DNA of 64,000 nt from Chlorobium phaeovibrioides (lineage in GTDB: Bacteria > Bacteroidota > Chlorobiia > Chlorobiales > Chlorobiaceae), in assembly GCF_003968655.1 (NCBI RefSeq), contig NZ_RXYK01000010.1, forward strand, positions 1 through 64,000. The letters are read 5' to 3'. Below are positions 40,742 to 50,210 of the stretch, in pieces (within the stretch, counting starts at the first letter, position 1; every line of letters begins with the position of its first letter). Under the pieces are notes generated by a model, which was not told the DNA's origin, did not search any database, and saw only the letters and a list, made by a program, of their open reading frames with translations. The position numbers and the translations under genes are program-made.

Positions 40742-42946
40742 ATGCTGGCACAGATAGACAAAGAGCATTACAGGAAACTTCATGACATTCTCGGGCTTGC
40801 CCGCAAGAATCTCAAGAATGTGGACGAGTCGCTGATTCAGCGGGCCTTTTTTATGTGCTATCGGGCGCATGAGGGAGAAAAACGCGCATCGGGCGAGCCG
40901 TATTTCTACCATCCCGTTGAGGTTGCCACCATTCTGCTTAATGAGCTGCCGCTTGATGGTGTTTCGGTAGCCGCCGCCCTGCTTCATGATGTGATTGAGG
41001 ACAGCGGGTATACTTTTGAGGATATTTCTGCGGAGCTTGGCGTTGAGGTTGCTGAAATTGTTGAGGGTCTGACGAAGATTTCAGGCATCATGATCAACCG
41101 GGAAACAACACAGGCGGAAGGGTTCCGCAAGATGCTGCTCTCCATGGTGAAGGACATACGGGTTATCCTCATCAAGTTCTGCGACCGACTGCACAACATG
41201 CGGACCCTGGAGTCGCTTCCCGAGCACCGGCGGCTGAAGATAGCTCTTGAGACGCGCGACATCTACGCCCCTCTTGCCCACCGGTTTGGTCTTGGGAAGA
41301 TGAAGATGGAGTTCGAGAATCTGGCCCTTCGATACATTGACCCTGAAATGTTTGCGATCCTGCAGAAGAAGGTGCAGCTGACGAGGGTTGAGCGGGAAAA
41401 TTATCTGAGCCGGATGATAGCCCCAATCAGTGACGATCTGCAGAAGCAGGGGTTCAGTGTGGAGGTGCAGGGGCGTGCGAAGCATCTTTTTTCCATCTAC
41501 AACAAGATGCGCAGCAAGAACAAGACCTATGAAGATATCCACGATCTCTACGGCCTGCGGGTGATTATTGATACTGAGAGGATTGCAGACTGTTTTGCCG
41601 TCTATGGCTTCATTACCCAGAAGTACCCCCCTGTACCGCAGCATTTCAAGGATTACATATCAATACCCAAGCACAATGGATACCAGTCGCTGCATTCGGC
41701 AATCATAGGACCGCGGGGCACCATGGTGGAGCTGCAGATCCGGACCAAGCGGATGCATGAGTTTGCTGAGCTTGGTGTGGCGGCCCATTGGCGCTACAAG
41801 GAAAAAATAAGCAGGGATGATGCAAGCATCGACTCTTTCCTCCGCTGGGCGAGGGAGCTGATCAAGGATGCCGATTCAGCTGCGGCATTCATGGAGGGGT
41901 TCAAGTTGAACCTGTATCATGACGAGATTTATGTGTTTACCCCGAAGGGCGACATGAAGACCATGCCGTCCGGAGCTACCCCGATTGATTTTGCGTACGG
42001 GATCCATACCGAAATAGGCAATCAGTGCATCGGTGCAAAGGTGAACGGCCGGATTGTGCGGCTGAATGCGGAGCTGAAATCCGGTGACCGGGTTGAAATC
42101 ATCACATCGAAAAACCAGAGTCCCAAACAGGATTGGCTGAAGATGGTGGTGACCCATCGGGCAAGGCTTAAAATCCGCTCGTCCATCAATGAGGAACGGC
42201 GCCTGCAGATTGAAAAGGGGCGGGGCATGTGGGAAAAAATGGTGTCGGGAACAAAAAAACTTTTTTCCGACAACGATATTGTCCGTTATGCGCGCCGCTA
42301 CGGTGTGAAGACTCCTGCTGATTTTTTCAGCGCTCTGGCCAGCCAGCAGATCAATGGCGCAGAGGTCATGGAGCGGGTTGCCGGCACCCATAAGGATACG
42401 GCTGAGCAGCAGCATGCATTGAGGGAGGAGCCGGCAAGGGTTGATGAGTATCTGAAGACGGCCAGAAAAGACCATAATCCGGAGGCGGCTGTCAGCCGGA
42501 AAGATGAGGTGGTTATTGCTGGTATGAGCAACATCGCCTATGCTTACGCCAAGTGCTGCCAGCCTGTTCCTGGCGATGATGTGCTTGGTTTTGTGACTGC
42601 TGAGGGTGTGGTGAAGATTCACCGGAAAAACTGTGTGAATGTAAGCAATGAAAATCTGCAGAAAAGTGAACGGGTGGTGTCTGTGTCGTGGAACCGGAAG
42701 ATTGATGCCGAGTTCCTTGCCGGCATCAGGATTGTGGGGGAGGACCGGATCGGCATCACCAACCAGATCACGCTGGTCATTTCAAAGTTCGATACCAATA
42801 TCCGGAGCATTTCGCTTCATGCCCGTGACGGCATGTTTGTCGGAACCCTGATGGTCTATGTTCGCAATGCTGAAAAGCTTACATTTCTTATGGATAAGCT
42901 GAAGAAAGTTGCGGGTATCTTTACGGTGGAGCGCCTCATCAGTTAA
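40742..42946 (+). CDS. Bifunctional (p)ppGpp synthetase/hydrolase (RSH family)
   Basis: This 734-aa stringent-response enzyme makes and degrades (p)ppGpp. The HD hydrolase domain is intact: His57 (YHP), His82-Asp83 and Glu86-Asp87 (LLHDVIEDSGYT). The synthetase domain spans about residues 200-350 (KMRSKNKTYEDIHDLYGLRVI). A TGS domain follows (about 390-450), then a conserved-Cys region (KCCQPVPGDDVLGFVT) and a C-terminal ACT domain (about 655-730). Intact hydrolase and synthetase motifs favour a Rel/Spo-type bifunctional enzyme. It is probably transcribed alone; no clear terminator is seen. Confidence 0.95.
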   Translation: MLAQIDKEHYRKLHDILGLARKNLKNVDESLIQRAFFMCYRAHEGEKRASGEPYFYHPVEVATILLNELPLDGVSVAAALLHDVIEDSGYTFEDISAELGVEVAEIVEGLTKISGIMINRETTQAEGFRKMLLSMVKDIRVILIKFCDRLHNMRTLESLPEHRRLKIALETRDIYAPLAHRFGLGKMKMEFENLALRYIDPEMFAILQKKVQLTRVERENYLSRMIAPISDDLQKQGFSVEVQGRAKHLFSIYNKMRSKNKTYEDIHDLYGLRVIIDTERIADCFAVYGFITQKYPPVPQHFKDYISIPKHNGYQSLHSAIIGPRGTMVELQIRTKRMHEFAELGVAAHWRYKEKISRDDASIDSFLRWARELIKDADSAAAFMEGFKLNLYHDEIYVFTPKGDMKTMPSGATPIDFAYGIHTEIGNQCIGAKVNGRIVRLNAELKSGDRVEIITSKNQSPKQDWLKMVVTHRARLKIRSSINEERRLQIEKGRGMWEKMVSGTKKLFSDNDIVRYARRYGVKTPADFFSALASQQINGAEVMERVAGTHKDTAEQQHALREEPARVDEYLKTARKDHNPEAAVSRKDEVVIAGMSNIAYAYAKCCQPVPGDDVLGFVTAEGVVKIHRKNCVNVSNENLQKSERVVSVSWNRKIDAEFLAGIRIVGEDRIGITNQITLVISKFDTNIRSISLHARDGMFVGTLMVYVRNAEKLTFLMDKLKKVAGIFTVERLIS

Positions 42947-42999
42947 TGGCTGATTTTTTTTGACTTTAATCATACAACAATCATAAAACAGAATCCCCT

Positions 43000-43587
43000 A
43001 TGCATATGCGAGCGATAAAGATGTTTGTGTTCCTGCTGTTTTTCAGCGCCATGACGGGCTGCGGTTACAACAGCATCCAGCAGAATGATGAGGCCGTCAA
43101 CCGCGCCTGGGGCGACCTTGAGTCGCAGCTTCAACGCCGGAGCGATCTTGTGCCGAATCTTGTGGCGACGGTGAAGGGTGCCGCGAATTTTGAAAAAGAG
43201 ACGCTGACGGCGGTTGTTGAAGCCCGGGCGAAAGCATCGTCGGTGAAACTCACTCCAGAGATGCTCAGCGATCCGGCTGCAATGCAGAAATTCGCCGGTG
43301 CGCAGGGCGCACTCTCTTCAAGCCTTTCCCGGCTGCTGGTAACAGTGGAGAGATATCCTGAACTGAAGGCAAACCAGAACTTCAGGGATCTGCAGAACCA
43401 GCTGGAGGGTACGGAGAACCGTATCAGTGTTGCCCGTCAGCGTTATAACGGAGCGGTCGAGTCCCTGAATTTCTCGATCCGGCAGTTTCCCAATTCGTTG
43501 ACCAACTCCATGCTTCTCAAGCTGAAGCCCAGAGAGTATTTCAAGGCCGATGAAGAGGCCAGGGCTCTGCCGGAGGTGAAATTCTGA
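43000..43587 (+). CDS. LemA-family lipoprotein
   Basis: This 195-aa protein has a signal segment ending in lipobox MTGC with Cys21, so it is probably anchored in the envelope. The LemA core is clear: [26 protein letters not shown]-type helices (about 29-55), then long helical regions through residue 175. LemA proteins are widespread with unknown role. Pairing with TPM-domain proteins, as here, is common. The stop codon overlaps the probable non-AUG start of the next gene. Confidence 0.92.
   Translation: MHMRAIKMFVFLLFFSAMTGCGYNSIQQNDEAVNRAWGDLESQLQRRSDLVPNLVATVKGAANFEKETLTAVVEARAKASSVKLTPEMLSDPAAMQKFAGAQGALSSSLSRLLVTVERYPELKANQNFRDLQNQLEGTENRISVARQRYNGAVESLNFSIRQFPNSLTNSMLLKLKPREYFKADEEARALPEVKF
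43572..43579 (+). promoter_or_regulatory. Shine-Dalgarno that decides the start of the first TPM gene
   Basis: GGAGGTGA lies inside the end of lemA. GGAGG is 7 bases before CTG 43584 and 4 before ATT 43581. It serves no other visible start, which supports a non-AUG start for the next gene. Confidence 0.65.
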
Positions 43588-44312
43588 GGAAGGCTGTCGT
43601 TTACATTTTTCTGCTCTGCCTGATTTTCCTCTCCGGGTCTGATACCCTGAAGGCTCTTGATGTGCCCGCCCTTTCCGGACGGGTGAATGATTACGCGGGA
43701 ATGATTTCTCCCGCTGCCCGGCGGAGCATCGGGGCGGAACTTGAGCGATTTGAGGCAAAAGAGTCAACGCAGATTGTCATCCTTACCGTCCCTTCGCTTG
43801 ACGGGGACTCGATGGAGGATTTTTCAATCCGTGTGGCGGAGCGTTGGAAGATAGGCCGGAAAGGATCCGACAATGGAGTGCTGCTGATAGCTGCAAGGGA
43901 CGAGAGGAAGCTTCGTATCGAGGTCGGATACGGGCTTGAGGGGAGCCTGACGGATCTTACTGCAGGGCGTATTGTTGATAACGAAATGGTTCCGGCTTTC
44001 CGCGCCGGACAGATGGACGAAGGATTTGCGCGGGGTGTTGCCTCCATCATCAAGGCGGTGCATGGGGAGTACAAGGCCGGGCCGGCCGGTAAAAAGCCCC
44101 GTGGCGGGATATCGGGGCCGCTCTTCCTGCTGATTGTCTTTTTCTTCTACTTCACCAGCTTTTTCAACCGGGGTCGTGGAGGCGGTGGGCCGTTCATCTA
44201 TGGCGGCGGTGGCGGTTTTTACGGCGGCGGCGGTGGCAGCTTTGGAGGCGGCGGCGGCTTTGGTGGAGGCGGTGGTGGCTTTGGTGGCGGTGGCGCTTCG
44301 GGAAACTGGTGA
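43584..44312 (+). CDS. TPM-domain (YgcG-like) exported membrane protein, probable CTG start
   Basis: This is a TPM-domain protein of about 242 aa with a signal peptide, the TPM domain ([20 protein letters not shown] onward), a membrane helix near the end and a glycine-rich tail of GGGGF-type repeats. The first ATG/GTG/TTG in frame is GTG at 43662, but that would remove the signal peptide. The frame is open upstream to 43554, and the residues [17 protein letters not shown] form a signal sequence. CTG at 43584 (or ATT at 43581) overlaps the lemA stop and lies at good distance from GGAGGTGA. Function of such proteins is unknown; membrane quality control is one suggestion. Confidence 0.8.
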   Translation: MRKAVVYIFLLCLIFLSGSDTLKALDVPALSGRVNDYAGMISPAARRSIGAELERFEAKESTQIVILTVPSLDGDSMEDFSIRVAERWKIGRKGSDNGVLLIAARDERKLRIEVGYGLEGSLTDLTAGRIVDNEMVPAFRAGQMDEGFARGVASIIKAVHGEYKAGPAGKKPRGGISGPLFLLIVFFFYFTSFFNRGRGGGGPFIYGGGGGFYGGGGGSFGGGGGFGGGGGGFGGGGASGNW

Positions 44313-44341
44313 GGGTGGTCAATGAAAAAAAGAGAGAATGA

Positions 44342-44977
44342 ATGAAACACTCAGCAGCTGATTTTCTTTCAGAGGACGGCAGGCGACGGATTGAAGAACG
44401 CATCAAGGCGGCAGAGCTTCGCACTGCAGGAGAAATCGTGGTCATGGTTGCCGGTTCAAGCGCCGCGTATCCTCAGGCGGCACTCTCCGGCTCTCTTCTG
44501 CTGTCGCTGGTTCTCGCTGTTCCCGTGACGGCGCTGTACGGTACTCACGACATGTGGTTTTTCCTGGGCGTCTTTCTTCCTCTTCTCATTCTTTTCAACG
44601 AGATATTGACAAGGGTACCCTCTCTCTGCAGGCTTTTTGCTGCCAAGGAGGCTATGAGGGATGCTGTTGAACGGGCTTCGCTGGCTGCTTTTTACGCCAG
44701 AGGCATTACCCGTACGGATGGCCATACAGGTATTCTTCTCTATGTTTCAGTGCTTGAACACCGTGTCCGTGTGGTTGCCGACAAGGGCATCAACAGGAAG
44801 GTTGCTCCCGATACCTGGGATGAGTTGGTGGGAGGGATTGTGGGCGGTATACGAACCGGTGATCCCGCTGGAGCCATAGCTTCGGCAGTTGACCGTTGCG
44901 GCGGTCTGCTTGAACAGCATTTCCCCATACAGCCCGGTGACAGAAACGAGCTTGAGAACCGTGTCATTATCGGCTGA
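44342..44977 (+). CDS. Second TPM-domain membrane protein
   Basis: This 211-aa protein carries a TPM-like domain split by two membrane helices. The N-terminal part reads FLSEDGRRRIEERIKAAELR and TAGEIVVMV; helices lie at about residues 49-67 and 70-88. The C-terminal part has TGILLYVSVLEHRVRVVADKG and a final conserved Cys/Gly/Leu stretch. It follows the first TPM gene by 29 bases and completes a lemA-TPM-TPM unit. The biochemical role is unknown. Confidence 0.85.
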   Translation: MKHSAADFLSEDGRRRIEERIKAAELRTAGEIVVMVAGSSAAYPQAALSGSLLLSLVLAVPVTALYGTHDMWFFLGVFLPLLILFNEILTRVPSLCRLFAAKEAMRDAVERASLAAFYARGITRTDGHTGILLYVSVLEHRVRVVADKGINRKVAPDTWDELVGGIVGGIRTGDPAGAIASAVDRCGGLLEQHFPIQPGDRNELENRVIIG

Positions 44978-45034
44978 GCCCTCCCGTCCCCTGAACTATT
45001 TCGTATGACTCTCTTCTGCAGGAATGGAGTATTC

Positions 45035-45042
45035 GTATATTG
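45035..45042 (+). promoter_or_regulatory. Candidate extended -10 (GTATATTG) for gcvT
   Basis: GTATATTG lies 48 bases before the gcvT ATG. The same octamer occurs before the aldolase/SDR fusion and before rfbA. No good -35 is seen. Confidence 0.45.
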
Positions 45043-45090
45043 GCGTTCATCAGGTGGCATTCTAACTTTTAACGGCAGTTCCGAACAGCT

Positions 45091-46188
45091 ATGAAAAAAA
45101 CTTCACTCTCTTCCTGGCATGAAAAGGCGGGTGCGAAAATAATTGATTTCGGTGGTTGGCTGATGCCGGTGCAGTATTCGGGAATCATGGCGGAGCATAA
45201 AGCTGTGCGCAGTGCGGCGGGCTTGTTTGATGTGTCGCACATGGGTAATTTTTATGTGAAGGGACGGCGTGCGCTTGAGTTTCTTCAGTCGGTGACCACC
45301 AATGATCTCAGCCGTACTGTTGACGGACAGGCGCAGTATACCATCATGCTGTATGAGAACGGAGGTATTGTTGATGACCTCATCATATACAGGATAGATT
45401 CCGTGACCTTTTTTCTGATTGTCAATGCGGGTAACTGTGACAAGGATTTTGCATGGCTTGAGGAGCATGCGGGTGCTTTTGAGGGGGTGCAGCTGTCAAA
45501 TCATTCGGACCAGCTGTCGCTGATAGCGCTTCAGGGTCCGAAGGCTTTCAGTATCCTGTCCCGGGTGATTCCCGAGATTGATGCTGACAGACTCCCTTCA
45601 TTCCATTTTCGTCAACTGCCTTTCATGGGTGCTGAGCTGATGGTTGCCCGGACGGGATATACCGGTGAAGCCGGTGTTGAGATATGCCTGCCAAACGCTC
45701 TGGCGCAGCCTCTCTGGGAGGCACTGCTTGATGCGGGCCGTGAGGATGGCCTGGTGCCTGTGGGTCTTGGTGCGCGCGATACGCTTCGTCTTGAAATGGG
45801 GTACTCTCTCTATGGACATGAAATTGATCAGGATACCAATCCGCTTGAAGCCCGGCTGAAGTGGGTTGTGAGCATGGAGAAGGGGCCTTTCATCGGGCGT
45901 GAGGCATGCAGGCAGGTTGAGCTGAATCCCCGCTTCGGTGTTGCCGGGTTCTCTCTTGAGGGGAGGGCTCTTGCGCGCCAGGGCTGCAGGGTGTTCAATG
46001 CCGACCGTCAGGAGATCGGGAAGGTGTGCAGCGGCACAATTTCTCCGACCCTTCAGGAGCCGATAGGTACTGCCAGCCTTGTCAGGGAATATCTCAAACC
46101 GGGAACTCCGGTGTTTGTTGAAATTCGCGGGTCACTGCAGCCGGGGCAGATCAGGCGGCTGCCGTTTGTCAAACCAGCGCTCCTTTGA
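45091..46188 (+). CDS. gcvT: Aminomethyltransferase (glycine cleavage T protein)
   Basis: GcvT transfers the methylene carbon from aminomethylated H protein to tetrahydrofolate and releases ammonia. The 365-aa length is usual. The start [22 protein letters not shown] and the motifs [28 protein letters not shown] and [13 protein letters not shown] are characteristic. The conserved Asp of the active site is in the [18 protein letters not shown] region. The other cleavage-system genes are not nearby, which is not unusual. ftsK starts 35 bases downstream. Confidence 0.96.
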   Translation: MKKTSLSSWHEKAGAKIIDFGGWLMPVQYSGIMAEHKAVRSAAGLFDVSHMGNFYVKGRRALEFLQSVTTNDLSRTVDGQAQYTIMLYENGGIVDDLIIYRIDSVTFFLIVNAGNCDKDFAWLEEHAGAFEGVQLSNHSDQLSLIALQGPKAFSILSRVIPEIDADRLPSFHFRQLPFMGAELMVARTGYTGEAGVEICLPNALAQPLWEALLDAGREDGLVPVGLGARDTLRLEMGYSLYGHEIDQDTNPLEARLKWVVSMEKGPFIGREACRQVELNPRFGVAGFSLEGRALARQGCRVFNADRQEIGKVCSGTISPTLQEPIGTASLVREYLKPGTPVFVEIRGSLQPGQIRRLPFVKPALL

Positions 46189-46223
46189 GGGCGCCTTGCT
46201 TTTGAATTGAAAGGAGTGAATGC

Positions 46224-48629
46224 GTGTTGAAGAACAGTAAAAAGGAGAAGAGAGCCCCGCAGACGAAAAAAAAGGGGGGCGGAAAAATGAAACGGGAGCT
46301 GGGGGGGATTGCCCTGATGCTCATGTCGCTGTTTCTTGCGGGTGCCATACTGTCGTTTGATGCTGCTGATGCGGCGGTTTTCACCCGTCTCGACTGGTAC
46401 GATATTCTGGGCAACGGCGCCCGGGATGCGGTTGACTCAATCCATTCGCCTTTCGGCCTTCTGGGTGCACGACTCTCTTCGTTTTTTGTCCGTTCCTTTC
46501 TGGGTTATCCCACCCTGCTGCTGCTGTCGGCCATATTTTTCTGGGGGCTGGAACTGTTCCGATCCAGAAGCCTGAAGCAGGCTCTCCTTTTTTTTCTCTA
46601 CACTGCGCTCCTCTCTTTTGATCTGGCTGCTATGGCGGGGATGACTTCAACCCCCTACAGTGACTATTGGTCCGGCTCTATCGGACGGATGACTGCTGAG
46701 CTTGTGAAGAATGTTCTGGGTCCTCTGGGGGGGTGGGTGCTTCTTGTTGTGATTGCCGCAGTTCCATCGTTCTATCTTGGAAGAAGGCTGTTTGTGCGGT
46801 GGAAGTCCCGTCCGGATGAAGGGGAGGGCGCCGGTATTGCGGCGGCAACAGGAAACTGGCTGTCGAGGGTCCGTAAAAAAAAAGATGACGGTACCGGAGA
46901 ACCGGTGAATGACGACCGGCCGTTCCGCTCCTCTTCGTCCTCATTGGCTGAGAGTACGGACCAGCCATTTGCCCCTGTTTCCGAATCGTTGGTTTCCAGC
47001 CTTCCCGATTCAGTTCCTCCTGATGCCGAGGCTCATGATGAGGGCGGTGTAAAGGTTACGGGGGGTGAGCTTGAGACCCTCATACGGCCCACTGTGAAGG
47101 AGAAAGAGGCGAACCTTGATGAACGGACCATGAAGGTGGCGACACGGGATCATGTGCCCTACCGTTTTCCCTCAATTGATCTACTGGAGAAAGGGGAGGC
47201 GGACGACGGGCAGATTGACCGGGCTTATCTTGAGGCAAGCCGCGACAGGCTGCTTGAGAAACTTGCCATCTACAAGATTGCCGTGGTACGGATTTCGATG
47301 ACTGTCGGGCCCCGTGTTACTCTGTTCGAGATGGAGCTTGCCCCCGATGTGAAGGTGAGCCGGGTGCTGGCGTTGGAAAATGACCTTGCCATGGCGCTGG
47401 CCGCTCAGGGTATCCGCATTATTGCTCCCATTCCCGGTAAAAATGCCGTTGGAGTTGAAATTCCCAACAGCAAGCCAAAGACGGTCTGGCTTCGTTCTGT
47501 ATTGCAGGTGGAGAAGTTCAAGAATACACGGATGACTCTCCCTATTGTGCTGGGAAGAACCATTGCCAATGAGGTCTATATTGATGACCTCGCCTCGCTG
47601 CCTCATCTTCTGATTGCCGGGGCAACCGGTTCGGGCAAGTCGGTCGGAATCAATGTGATCATTACCAGCCTGCTCTACTCCTGCAGTCCCGACAAGGTCA
47701 AGTTTCTCCTTATTGATCCGAAGCGGGTGGAGCTGTTCAATTATACGCACCTGAAAAGCCATTTTCTGGTGAAGTTCCCTGATATTGATGAACAGATCAT
47801 CACCGATCCCCAGAAGGCGATCTATGCGCTGAAGTGCGTGGAGAAGGAGATGGATATGCGCTACATCACCCTGCAGGAGGCCGGGATGCGCAATATCGGG
47901 GATTATAACAAGGCTCTTCCCAAGGAGGCATTGCCATACCTGGTGGTGGTGATTGATGAGTTGGCCGACCTGATGATTACCGCCGGCAGGGAGGTTGAGG
48001 AGCCCATTACACGGCTGGCTCAGCTGGCCAGAGCAGTTGGCATCCATCTCATTCTTGCGACCCAGCGTCCCTCGGTTGATGTCATTACCGGCATCATCAA
48101 GGCGAACTTTCCTTCACGCATTGCGTTTCAGGTATCCAGCAGAATTGATTCCCGTACCATTCTTGACGGTTCGGGAGCTGAAAAACTTCTTCGAGACGGT
48201 GACATGCTCTACCATCCGGCAACGCTCCCCAAGCCGATACGGATCCAGGGCCCCTATGTCTCTTCCAAAGAGGTTGAGGCTGTCACTTCGTTCATTGGTG
48301 CACAGCATGCTCTGAAGAACATCTACATGCTCCCATCTGCGGATATGACGAGGGTGAACGGAGGCTCGTCTGCTGGTGGCAGTGTGGATACAGGGGGGCG
48401 CGATCAGCTCTTTGAGGATGCTGCCCGGCTTGTTGTGATGCATCAGCAGGGAAGTGTGTCGCTGCTGCAACGGAGGCTTCGTGTTGGATTTGGTCGGGCG
48501 GGGAGAATCATGGATCAGCTCTGCGACAATCGTATAGTCGGTCCTGCTGATGGAAGCAGGGCAAGGGAAGTCCTCATTGGCAGCGAGGAGTCCCTTGAAC
48601 TGCTGCTCAACAATCTTGATCCGGAGTGA
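46224..48629 (+). CDS. ftsK: DNA translocase FtsK/SpoIIIE
   Basis: This 801-aa septal DNA pump clears chromosome dimers during division. About four membrane helices lie in residues 25-190. A charged linker runs to about 280, then the FtsK alpha/beta motor holds Walker A GATGSGKS and Walker B VVVIDELADLM. The C-terminal winged-helix gamma domain (ARLVVMHQQGSVSLLQRRLR) binds KOPS-like sequences. Start is GTG at 46224 with AAGGAG (46211-46216) 7 bases upstream; the nearby ATG at 46220 is out of frame. It converges with nfu, 10 bases apart. Confidence 0.96.
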   Translation: MLKNSKKEKRAPQTKKKGGGKMKRELGGIALMLMSLFLAGAILSFDAADAAVFTRLDWYDILGNGARDAVDSIHSPFGLLGARLSSFFVRSFLGYPTLLLLSAIFFWGLELFRSRSLKQALLFFLYTALLSFDLAAMAGMTSTPYSDYWSGSIGRMTAELVKNVLGPLGGWVLLVVIAAVPSFYLGRRLFVRWKSRPDEGEGAGIAAATGNWLSRVRKKKDDGTGEPVNDDRPFRSSSSSLAESTDQPFAPVSESLVSSLPDSVPPDAEAHDEGGVKVTGGELETLIRPTVKEKEANLDERTMKVATRDHVPYRFPSIDLLEKGEADDGQIDRAYLEASRDRLLEKLAIYKIAVVRISMTVGPRVTLFEMELAPDVKVSRVLALENDLAMALAAQGIRIIAPIPGKNAVGVEIPNSKPKTVWLRSVLQVEKFKNTRMTLPIVLGRTIANEVYIDDLASLPHLLIAGATGSGKSVGINVIITSLLYSCSPDKVKFLLIDPKRVELFNYTHLKSHFLVKFPDIDEQIITDPQKAIYALKCVEKEMDMRYITLQEAGMRNIGDYNKALPKEALPYLVVVIDELADLMITAGREVEEPITRLAQLARAVGIHLILATQRPSVDVITGIIKANFPSRIAFQVSSRIDSRTILDGSGAEKLLRDGDMLYHPATLPKPIRIQGPYVSSKEVEAVTSFIGAQHALKNIYMLPSADMTRVNGGSSAGGSVDTGGRDQLFEDAARLVVMHQQGSVSLLQRRLRVGFGRAGRIMDQLCDNRIVGPADGSRAREVLIGSEESLELLLNNLDPE

Positions 48630-48639
48630 GAGGTACGGC

Positions 48640-48900
48640 TCAGACTGATTCCACGCGCACGATTTCAGGAATGGCTTTTTTGATTGCCTGCTCCACACCG
48701 GCTCGAAGCGTCAGGGTGCTCATGGGGCAGCTGCCGCATGCTCCAAGCAGTTTCACATCCACAACCATATCCTTGCTGATGCCCACAAGCTGGCAGTCGC
48801 CGCCATCAACCTGAAGGTAGGGGCGAACGGTTTCCAGAGCGGCAATCACCCTGTCGTAAAGTGCATCGCTGTTTGGCAGATAGTCCTTGCTGGTACTCAT
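48640..48900 (-). CDS. NifU C-terminal domain (Nfu) iron-sulfur scaffold/carrier
   Basis: This 86-aa protein is a stand-alone Nfu domain that binds a 4Fe-4S cluster and passes it to apoproteins. The VRPYLQVDGGDCQLV strand and the CxxC pair (Cys55 and Cys58 in GACGSCPMS) are intact. The gene follows mrp on the same strand, 127 bases apart; the pair probably works together in Fe-S protein maturation. A hairpin sits between them. Confidence 0.95.
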   Translation of the reverse strand: MSTSKDYLPNSDALYDRVIAALETVRPYLQVDGGDCQLVGISKDMVVDVKLLGACGSCPMSTLTLRAGVEQAIKKAIPEIVRVESV

Positions 48901-48953
48901 AGCGTCAATCCCTTATGAAATAATAGTTAGAAAAAATCGATGGACATCCTTTT

Positions 48954-48984
48954 GGGGAGTCAGGTAATATCCTACCTGATCCCC
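48954..48984 (-). other. Strong inverted repeat between mrp and nfu
   Basis: GGGGA-TCAGGTA (48954-48966, one bulged G) pairs with TACCTGA-TCCCC (48973-48984). A-run and T-run bases flank it and can extend the stem. Read on the - strand, no T-run follows the hairpin, so it is not a classical terminator. It could be an mRNA-processing or attenuation element in the nfu leader. Confidence 0.55.
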
Positions 48985-49027
48985 AAAAAAACAACCTCTC
49001 TCCTGCAGTTCGTTCCCGGGAGCTGTT

Positions 49028-50167
49028 TTAAGAGCAGCAGCAGGAAGACGATGGTGAGGCATTGGCAATTGAGATCTGCCGGGCTACCTCTTTTGAGGCG
49101 CTTTTGAATGCTTCGGCTGCTGATGAATCAGGTGTTCCGATGACTGCAGGGGTTCCGCTGTCACCACCCTCACCTACACTTCTGTTGATCGGGACGGAGC
49201 CGAGGAATGCCAGCCCGCGGGCTTTGGCGAAGCGTTCGCCCCCTTTCTGTCCGAACAGATAGTCCCTGCTGCCATCGGGCAGTTCGTACCAGCTCATGTT
49301 TTCAATCACGCCGAGGATTGGAACATTCACCTTCGCGAACATGTTGACCGCCTTGGATACATCGGCAAGTGCCACATCCTGCGGAGTGGTGACAATGACG
49401 GCTCCGGTAAGGGGGATGGTCTGTGCAAGAGTGAGCTGGATGTCGCCGGTTCCGGGAGGAAGATCAAAAATCAGGTAGTCGAGTTCGCCCCAGGCAACTT
49501 CCGTAATGAACTGCTTTATGGCACTTGAGGCCATAGGGCCGCGCCAGATGAGTGCCGTGTCGGTTTCAACAAGGAACCCGATGGACATGAGTTTTACACC
49601 GTATTTCTCAAGGGGCTGAAGCATCTTTTCAACCACCTTCGGTTGCTCGGAGTGGAGTCCGAACATTGTGGGAATGCTGGGGCCGTAAAGGTCCGCGTCA
49701 ACAAGGCCGACTGATGCGCCGGTTGCGGCAAGGCTGACAGCAAGGTTGACGGCAACGGTCGATTTGCCGACTCCGCCTTTTCCTGAAGCGACAGCAATGA
49801 TGTTTTTGACCTCTTTCAGGGGTCGTTCCTCTTGTCCTCCGCACTGGCCTCCGCTGCACTGGTGTCCGTCTTCATGGTGATGGTCATCGTGACCATGGCT
49901 GCAGCTGCTGGTGACTTCGGCCGTCATCTCAACATCAATCCGTTCTGCAGCGGGCAGTTCCGCCCTGATTGCGTCAATGCAGGACTGGCGTATTTCGTCT
50001 TTCAGCGGGCAGGCGGGAGTGGTCAGCACTACCTGGAAAGAGATGTCTCCGCCTTCTGTTACGGAGATGCCGCGGATCATTCCGAGGCTTACCAGATCTT
50101 TTTTGAGGTCGGGATCAAGAACGGTTGAGAGGGCTTTGAGAATCTGATGCTCATCTATTGTTGCCAT
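49028..50167 (-). CDS. Mrp/ApbC-type P-loop ATPase for Fe-S cluster carriage
   Basis: This 379-aa protein has an N-terminal MIP18/DUF59 domain (about residues 5-80), a linker rich in His and Cys (about 87-110) and a Mrp ATPase domain with the deviant Walker A GKGGVGKST (about 129-137). The family usually has a CxxC in the segment after ENMS; here that segment reads ENMSWYELPDG without Cys. The last residues are CCCS. ApbC-type proteins carry and transfer 4Fe-4S clusters, and the neighbour nfu supports this. Cluster ligation must differ from the enterobacterial type. Confidence 0.93.
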   Translation of the reverse strand: MATIDEHQILKALSTVLDPDLKKDLVSLGMIRGISVTEGGDISFQVVLTTPACPLKDEIRQSCIDAIRAELPAAERIDVEMTAEVTSSCSHGHDDHHHEDGHQCSGGQCGGQEERPLKEVKNIIAVASGKGGVGKSTVAVNLAVSLAATGASVGLVDADLYGPSIPTMFGLHSEQPKVVEKMLQPLEKYGVKLMSIGFLVETDTALIWRGPMASSAIKQFITEVAWGELDYLIFDLPPGTGDIQLTLAQTIPLTGAVIVTTPQDVALADVSKAVNMFAKVNVPILGVIENMSWYELPDGSRDYLFGQKGGERFAKARGLAFLGSVPINRSVGEGGDSGTPAVIGTPDSSAAEAFKSASKEVARQISIANASPSSSCCCS

Positions 50168-50210
50168 GGTGCTGTGCTGGGTAAAAATGTTGCGGAAAGT
50201 TCCGGTCTGG

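Noticed and set aside
43662-44312. GTG 43662 as start of the first TPM protein
   Set aside because: It removes an evident signal peptide and has no Shine-Dalgarno; a non-AUG start at 43584 fits better.
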